Shown in pieces: positions 32,903 to 34,124 of a DNA stretch of 34,124 nucleotides; the stretch's first letter is position 1, and each line of letters starts with the position of its first letter. Source of the DNA: Clostridia bacterium (GTDB taxonomy: Bacteria; Bacillota; Clostridia; Peptostreptococcales; Anaerovoracaceae); the NCBI GenBank assembly GCA_030537495.1, contig JAUNMH010000016.1, forward strand, positions 1 to 34,124. The letters run 5' to 3'. The notes under the pieces are model-generated. The model was not told the DNA's origin. It saw nothing but the letters and a program-made list of their open reading frames with translations, and searched no databases. Position numbers and translations under genes: made by a program.

Positions 32903-33751
32903 CTAATTTTCCATAAACTCAATCAACTTTGCGAGCTCTCTTTCTCCAGTCTGCCTACCGATTTCGTAGCAGGCGGTCAGTTTTAGCGGGTCCTTTTCTG
33001 CACGCGTCACTGGAAGTGGTGCGTCAGGGCGTATGACAAAAATCTCGCCGCGTTTTTCTTGTTCTTCTACCAAAACCAACTCATCGTTGTACATCTGGTG
33101 GCGATTTTCCAAGGCCTTTATAAGATTCGGATACTTCCGGTACTTCATACGAATCAAAGGGATCGCCTTATTTTTCTTCTTCCGATAATCGCTGGGCTGC
33201 GTCAGAATAACCACATTTTTTGTGTACCCAATGCTTTCGAAAAATGCAACAGGGATAGAATCTGATATCCCGCCGTCCAGCAGCATCTTTCCGTCGATTT
33301 CCACGATCTGCGAAACTAAAGGAAGCGATGCCGATGCACGAATCCAATCAAAACCGTGATCCCTCTGCCCCATGTATTCATGATAAACCGGCTTCCCGCT
33401 TTCAATATCCGTACAGGTTACATAGAATGCCGTCGGATTTTTCTCATAGGTGTCAAAATCGAAAACATCGAGTTTAAGCGGAATCTCACCATAACAAAAT
33501 TCCGTATTAAAAAGATTTCCCGTTTTCACAAGTGAGCCAATACCGCTATAGCGCTTGTCTCGGCAATACTTCGCATTGTAACGAATCGTACGCCCAATCT
33601 GCCTAGATTTATAATTGCACCCGAACGCTGCCCCTGCAGAAACTCCAATGATTCCATCAAAACTAATTTCATTTTCCATCATGACGTCCATCACTCCAGC
33701 ACTGAACATACCGCGCATGGCGCCTCCTTCAAGTATTAACCCCTTTTTCAT
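32903..33751 (-). CDS. Patatin-like phospholipase family protein
   Basis: A 282-residue cytoplasmic serine hydrolase of the bacterial patatin family (YlbK/RssA-like). The oxyanion loop is EGGAMRGMFSAGV (about 8-20), the nucleophile elbow GVSAG has Ser38, and the catalytic dyad partner is Asp159 in LDGG. Such enzymes act on phospholipids or acyl glycerides. The ATG at 33749-33751 is chosen because AAGGG lies 6 nt upstream; the ATG five codons earlier has no such site. Base composition looks more GC-rich than the neighbouring genes, hinting at transfer. Immediately downstream lies a NADAR remnant, upstream an ATPase remnant. Confidence 0.92.
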   Translation of the reverse strand: MKKGLILEGGAMRGMFSAGVMDVMMENEISFDGIIGVSAGAAFGCNYKSRQIGRTIRYNAKYCRDKRYSGIGSLVKTGNLFNTEFCYGEIPLKLDVFDFDTYEKNPTAFYVTCTDIESGKPVYHEYMGQRDHGFDWIRASASLPLVSQIVEIDGKMLLDGGISDSIPVAFFESIGYTKNVVILTQPSDYRKKKNKAIPLIRMKYRKYPNLIKALENRHQMYNDELVLVEEQEKRGEIFVIRPDAPLPVTRAEKDPLKLTACYEIGRQTGERELAKLIEFMEN

Positions 33752-33774
33752 TATCTTCCCTTTCATTTTGTAAG

Positions 33775-33973
33775 TTAATCTGTTAACAGTCTATCAAGTA
33801 TCATATTCCTATTGTTTATAAACAGTTCAGTTGTCTGATAACTCTCCGTTTCCTCATATTCGCATAAATGTATGCGTCCATTACCAAAACAATAAATATC
33901 AGCACCCGGTATAACTCCTGCTACTAATTTTATCCCAATCAAATATTATTCTTTGTATGAACTGTTCATTCAT
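33775..33973 (-). pseudogene. Internally deleted AAA-family ATPase gene remnant
   Basis: On the minus strand an ATG at 33971-33973, with AGGTG upstream, begins MNEQFIQRIIFDWDKI, the usual N-terminus of COG3910-type predicted AAA ATPases. The frame soon stops at a TGA. In the next frame the sequence continues VIPGADIYCFGNGRIHLCEY, then ETESYQTTELFINN and ILDRLLTD to a TAA at 33775-33777. That matches the C-terminal end of the same family (GADIYxF...YExTExYQxTxxFxxN). The P-loop and nearly all of the ATPase core are missing. This looks like one large out-of-frame internal deletion. The family call rests on memory of the pattern. Confidence 0.6.
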
Positions 33974-34078
33974 CCAATCACCTACTTACACTACATCTTC
34001 TTGCTTACTATTATATCTATATACTCCCACTCCGTAAATATTAATCTTCTCAAAAGGCTAACAGCAATAGTATATTCG
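33974..34078. other. AT-rich spacer upstream of the ATPase remnant
   Basis: The part of the right-end gap between the ATPase remnant and the edge promoter is AT-rich. I see no gene, tRNA or GC-rich hairpin in it. It may hold the old promoter of the deleted ATPase gene, but no clear pair of elements was found on the minus strand. Confidence 0.5.
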
Positions 34079-34118
34079 TTGACTTCATAACAGAATTTAT
34101 GTATAATTTTGTTATGAA
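34079..34118 (+). promoter_or_regulatory. Plus-strand promoter inside a 14-bp inverted repeat
   Basis: TTGACT (34079-34084) and TATAAT (34102-34107) are 17 bp apart. TTCATAACAGAATT (34084-34097) and AATTTTGTTATGAA (34105-34118) are inverted repeats of 14 bp with one G-T pair, centred on the spacer and -10. The window ends in AAAAGGAG, a ribosome binding site, so a gene starts just beyond. The arrangement is that of an operator where a dimeric repressor, possibly the downstream gene's product, blocks the promoter. Confidence 0.75.
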
Positions 34119-34124
34119 AAGGAG

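Noticed and set aside
33780..33797. Palindrome CTGTTAACAG and TTGATA as promoter/operator of the patatin gene
   Set aside because: The only -10 candidate (TACAAA) is 19 bp away and weak, and the palindrome lies within the old coding end of the ATPase remnant.
1..34124. CRISPR arrays, insertion sequences, prophage integrase or attachment sites
   Set aside because: No regularly spaced repeats, transposase motifs or integrase genes were seen. The tRNA genes at the left edge are not followed by an integrase inside the window.

Overview
The window looks like a chromosomal segment of a low-GC Firmicute, most likely an anaerobic member of the Clostridia. The evidence is the IspH-ribosomal S1 fusion gene (a clostridial hallmark), HslUV, an NhaC-type antiporter, a clostridial-style Tad pilus locus containing a DUF5702-like protein, strong AGGAGG-type ribosome binding sites and AT-rich spacers. 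Family-level assignment is not possible from sequence reading alone.

Layout. (1) 1-138: two minus-strand tRNA genes, tRNA-Thr(TGT, cut by the left edge) and tRNA-Val(TAC), behind a TTGACA-17-TATACT promoter. (2) 236-9140, minus strand: core genes in transcription order yraN, yifB/comM, dprA, topA, hslV, hslU, a terminator, hflX, yigZ. topA and hflX appear to have their own promoters. (3) 9265-14584: a Cof-type HAD phosphatase (minus), divergent from a trkA-trkH-trkH potassium-uptake operon (plus). That operon ends at a bidirectional terminator shared with the converging rnr genes. (4) 14679-20600, minus strand: rarA and ispH-S1 (overlapping, closed by a strong terminator), then rnr and a DUF2284 gene (4-nt overlap). 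(5) 20711-27593: one compact minus-strand Tad/Flp pilus operon with a near-consensus promoter and a terminator. Its genes are tadZ-like, tadA, tadB, tadC, a 47-codon flp pilin gene, a small TadE-like pseudopilin, a DUF5702-like protein, a second TadE-like protein carrying two metal-binding-like repeats, and a terminal gene of unknown function. No prepilin peptidase and no CpaB or secretin gene is present here. (6) 27737-30381: trpS (plus) facing nhaC (minus); the nhaC promoter has a 12-bp palindrome in its spacer. (7) 30526-34124: a more accessory, partly decayed block on the minus strand. It holds an internally deleted AAA-ATPase remnant, a patatin-like phospholipase, the 3' remnant of a NADAR (YbiA-like) gene, a LURP-one-related (YxjI-like) gene, an M20-type amidohydrolase/carbamoylase and a DUF4177 gene. 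At the right edge a plus-strand promoter lies inside a 14-bp inverted repeat, so a regulated gene probably starts just outside the window.

How it works together. The left two thirds are housekeeping: DNA topology and uptake, protein quality control, ribosome rescue, potassium uptake, RNA turnover, isoprenoid synthesis plus translation, and replication-fork maintenance. The most distinctive system is the Tad operon, a monoderm-style pilus machine with a degenerate TadZ P-loop, an enlarged extracytoplasmic segment in TadC, and a pseudopilin-like protein with duplicated H-x3-C-x22-C-x2-C units. The right end shows gene decay next to what may be horizontally acquired genes.
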